Positions 22,439 through 24,090 of a DNA stretch of 24,090 bases are shown in pieces. The stretch is from positions 1 to 24,090 of the forward strand of contig NZ_JALOCH010000021.1 of NCBI RefSeq assembly GCF_023227875.1, read 5' to 3'. Positions within the stretch are counted from its first letter, which is position 1. Each line of letters begins with the position of its first letter. Source of the DNA: Methanoregula sp. (GTDB lineage: Archaea; Halobacteriota; Methanomicrobia; Methanomicrobiales; Methanospirillaceae). The notes beneath the pieces were generated by a model, which made no database searches, was not told where the DNA came from, and saw only the letters and a program-made list of their open reading frames with translations. A program made the position numbers and the translations under genes.

Positions 22439-23596
22439 ATGAGTGAACTTCAAACTATTATCGACAATTGTACTAGGTGTGGTATCTGCACAGAAGACTG
22501 TGATTATCTGTCAAAATACGGTGCAGGTCCCAAAGATCTTGCAGAGCATTTCCAGGAAACCGGTTTTGCTGATGATCCAATCATTCCCTATTCCTGTAAT
22601 CTCTGCGGGTTATGTGAAGTCAGATGCCCTGAGGGACTGAATATCGGCAAAATGATATTTGAGATACGCGAAGAGATGGTGAAAAACGGCAGTGCCCCTC
22701 TGCCCCAGCATGCCCCGATCAAAGAGATCCAGCAGTTCTACATATCCGATGAAATCAGAGTCACACTACCGGCCCCCGGGAAAGAAAAAGCACAGTTTCT
22801 CTTCTTCCCGGGTTGTGCCCTTTCTGCATATTCTCCGGACCTCGTCCTGCAAACCTATGAGCATATCTGCAAAAGCCTGCCGGAGACCGGTATTATGCTC
22901 GGTTGCTGCGGTGGACCGGTATACCTGCTTGGCGATACAGGTACTGCTACGAAAATCGAGGATGGGATCGCTGAGGACTTCCGGCGGATGGGTGCCACTG
23001 GGATCATTACTGCCTGCCCGTACTGCTATCAACTCCTTAAAATGAACCGGCCAGAACTGAACCCCATCTCGCTCTATACGATTCTTGAAGAGATAGGAAT
23101 TCCCGCACAGAAGTCTGCTCATCATGCGCCCTACACGATTCACGATCCCTGCTCGACCAGGAACGAGCGGGGGATCCAGGAAAGTGCCCGTGTACTCCTC
23201 CGGCAGAGCGGACACGAATTTATCGAGACCGGGCATAGTGGCAGGACCACGCACTGTTGCGGCATGGGTGGAATGGTCTATGCCGCAAACGCCGAAGTTG
23301 GTGCTGCGAAGACCAGGCGGACGATCGAGGAAGCGAAAGGGGAGATCGTCACCTATTGCGCCACATGCCGTGAGACAATTGCCGGCCAGAAAGGGCAGAT
23401 CGTTCATTTGCTTGACCTGATCTTCAATCCTGCATGGAAGGCAGCCGGTCAGGTACCCCCAAAAGACCCACAGATCGCGAAAGAAAATCTCCGGTCGCTC
23501 AAAAAGAAACTTGTTGCGCTGTCAACAAAAAAAGCAGTTCAAAAGAAAACTCCATCAAAGAAAAAGCCGGGAAAAATTCGAGGTAACCTGACATGA
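22439..23596 (+). CDS. HdrD/GlcF-like protein with two 4Fe-4S and two CCG domains
   Basis: The 385-residue protein starts with two ferredoxin-type 4Fe-4S motifs (Cys11/14/17/21 and Cys53/56/59/63, the last ending in CPEG). Two complete CCG modules follow: Cys126, Cys156-Cys157, Cys193/Cys196 and Cys238, Cys273-Cys274, Cys307/Cys310. In HdrB and HdrD such modules bind noncubane 4Fe-4S clusters that cleave disulfides such as CoM-S-S-CoB; related proteins include DsrK, GlcF and LldE. The last 35 residues form a Lys-rich tail not found in HdrD. The ATG at 22439 fits better than the GTG at 22430. It overlaps a membrane protein by ATGA, so a membrane-linked electron route is likely. The operator suggests a sulfur-assimilation role rather than core methanogenesis. 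Confidence 0.87.
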   Translation: MSELQTIIDNCTRCGICTEDCDYLSKYGAGPKDLAEHFQETGFADDPIIPYSCNLCGLCEVRCPEGLNIGKMIFEIREEMVKNGSAPLPQHAPIKEIQQFYISDEIRVTLPAPGKEKAQFLFFPGCALSAYSPDLVLQTYEHICKSLPETGIMLGCCGGPVYLLGDTGTATKIEDGIAEDFRRMGATGIITACPYCYQLLKMNRPELNPISLYTILEEIGIPAQKSAHHAPYTIHDPCSTRNERGIQESARVLLRQSGHEFIETGHSGRTTHCCGMGGMVYAANAEVGAAKTRRTIEEAKGEIVTYCATCRETIAGQKGQIVHLLDLIFNPAWKAAGQVPPKDPQIAKENLRSLKKKLVALSTKKAVQKKTPSKKKPGKIRGNLT

Positions 23597-24090
23597 CACT
23601 CAACCAGCAACCCCTTCGCGGGATCATCCCGATTATCTTTGTTCTTATAGCATCTGTCCTCTTCACCCTCGTGGGAAAAATTTTCTTCGGTCTGGATGCA
23701 GCCATGTTGAGCGTGTATGCACTCTTTTTTGTATGGACTGCGTTCCTGATCTCGATGTGCGACCGCTGGCCGGTTCAGAAACTCCGGCAGCCGGTTGCAG
23801 GTTTCATTTTTCTTGCAGTAGCCCTGATTATCGGTATCCTGCACCCGGTCATTATGCAGGTTCTCGGTTTTTCACCTGACTTCTACTGGCCACTCATCTC
23901 GAACCTTTTTCTCGGTATTGGCATTCTGATCGCATTTGGCAACAAACTCGTTGATGGATTCACCCAGCCAACGGCAATTGCATTAAACGCACTCTTCTGT
24001 TATGTGCTGGCTATCCTGCTCATCCAGGTCTTTGGTATGGTTCCTGCGATCTGGTTTGCAATCTTTGTGTTCGTGGTCTTCTGGCTGGAG
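23593..24090 (+). CDS. Integral membrane protein, cut by the window end
   Basis: The frame starts with the ATG of an ATGA overlap with the HdrD-like gene and is still open at the last base (166 codons visible). About six hydrophobic helices can be counted, the first at residues 9-28, with short charged loops such as CDRWPVQKLRQP. I do not recognise the family; no heme-binding His pair typical of HdrE or DsrM is evident in the visible part. Coupling suggests that it anchors or exchanges electrons with the HdrD-like protein, or transports its substrate. Confidence 0.75.
   Translation, partial: MTLNQQPLRGIIPIIFVLIASVLFTLVGKIFFGLDAAMLSVYALFFVWTAFLISMCDRWPVQKLRQPVAGFIFLAVALIIGILHPVIMQVLGFSPDFYWPLISNLFLGIGILIAFGNKLVDGFTQPTAIALNALFCYVLAILLIQVFGMVPAIWFAIFVFVVFWLE

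Noticed and set aside
22463..22475. ACAATTGT inside the hdrD-like gene, similar to the operator core
   Set aside because: The outer bases (GACAATTGTAC) lack the TTC/GAA arms and it lies in coding sequence, so it was not counted as a site.

Overview
The window is chromosomal DNA from a methanogenic archaeon, most likely of the order Methanomicrobiales. The strongest evidence is a coenzyme M biosynthesis operon of the Methanosarcinales/Methanomicrobiales type: a threonine-synthase-like cysteate synthase followed by a fused ComD-ComE sulfopyruvate decarboxylase. Archaeal TATA boxes, GC-rich codon use and heterodisulfide-reductase-like Cys-rich domains agree with this. No rRNA, tRNA, CRISPR array or insertion sequence was seen.

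Layout. (1) 1-3700 is an AT-rich accessory patch: a multi-TM protein of unknown function (453-1556) faces a UvrD/Rep-type helicase (1671-3608, minus), after a gene-free GC-rich stretch with an inverted repeat. (2) 3925-6943, minus strand: pdxS, then cysK-cysE, with cysE fused to a MIP18/DUF59 domain. (3) 7630-12175, minus strand: a tightly packed five-gene operon in the order ABC ATPase, HypB-like GTPase, Fe-S protein, cysteate synthase, ComDE. It is divergent from an HTH regulator and a substrate-binding-like protein that lacks a signal peptide. (4) 13950-18851 is a sulfur-relay block: MoaD/SAMP-like protein, TauE/SafE permease, SufS-like cysteine desulfurase, E1-like adenylating enzyme, and on the other strand a THUMP-less ThiI plus a small partner. 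(5) 19019-22095 holds a start-less gene fragment, a stand-alone Lrp/AsnC effector domain, two orphan ORFs and a YjeH-like permease. (6) 22439 to the end: an HdrD-like protein with two 4Fe-4S and two CCG modules, translationally coupled to a membrane protein cut by the window edge.

The main discovery is a recurring palindrome, consensus TTCACAATTGTGAA. It lies at or just downstream of the predicted start point of five sulfur- or PLP-related promoters (pdxS, cysK-cysE, sufS-E1, thiI, hdrD-like). A sixth copy stands before an unannotated plus-strand unit between cysK and comDE. These sites look like operators of one local sulfur regulon, probably repressor-controlled. The coenzyme M operon does not carry this site; it has its own symmetric divergent promoter. 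The second discovery is the company kept by the coenzyme M genes: an ABC ATPase with no permease and a sulfonate-binding-like protein with no signal peptide, next to a GTPase and an Fe-S protein. This suggests a soluble accessory system for coenzyme M synthesis or its sulfur donor.
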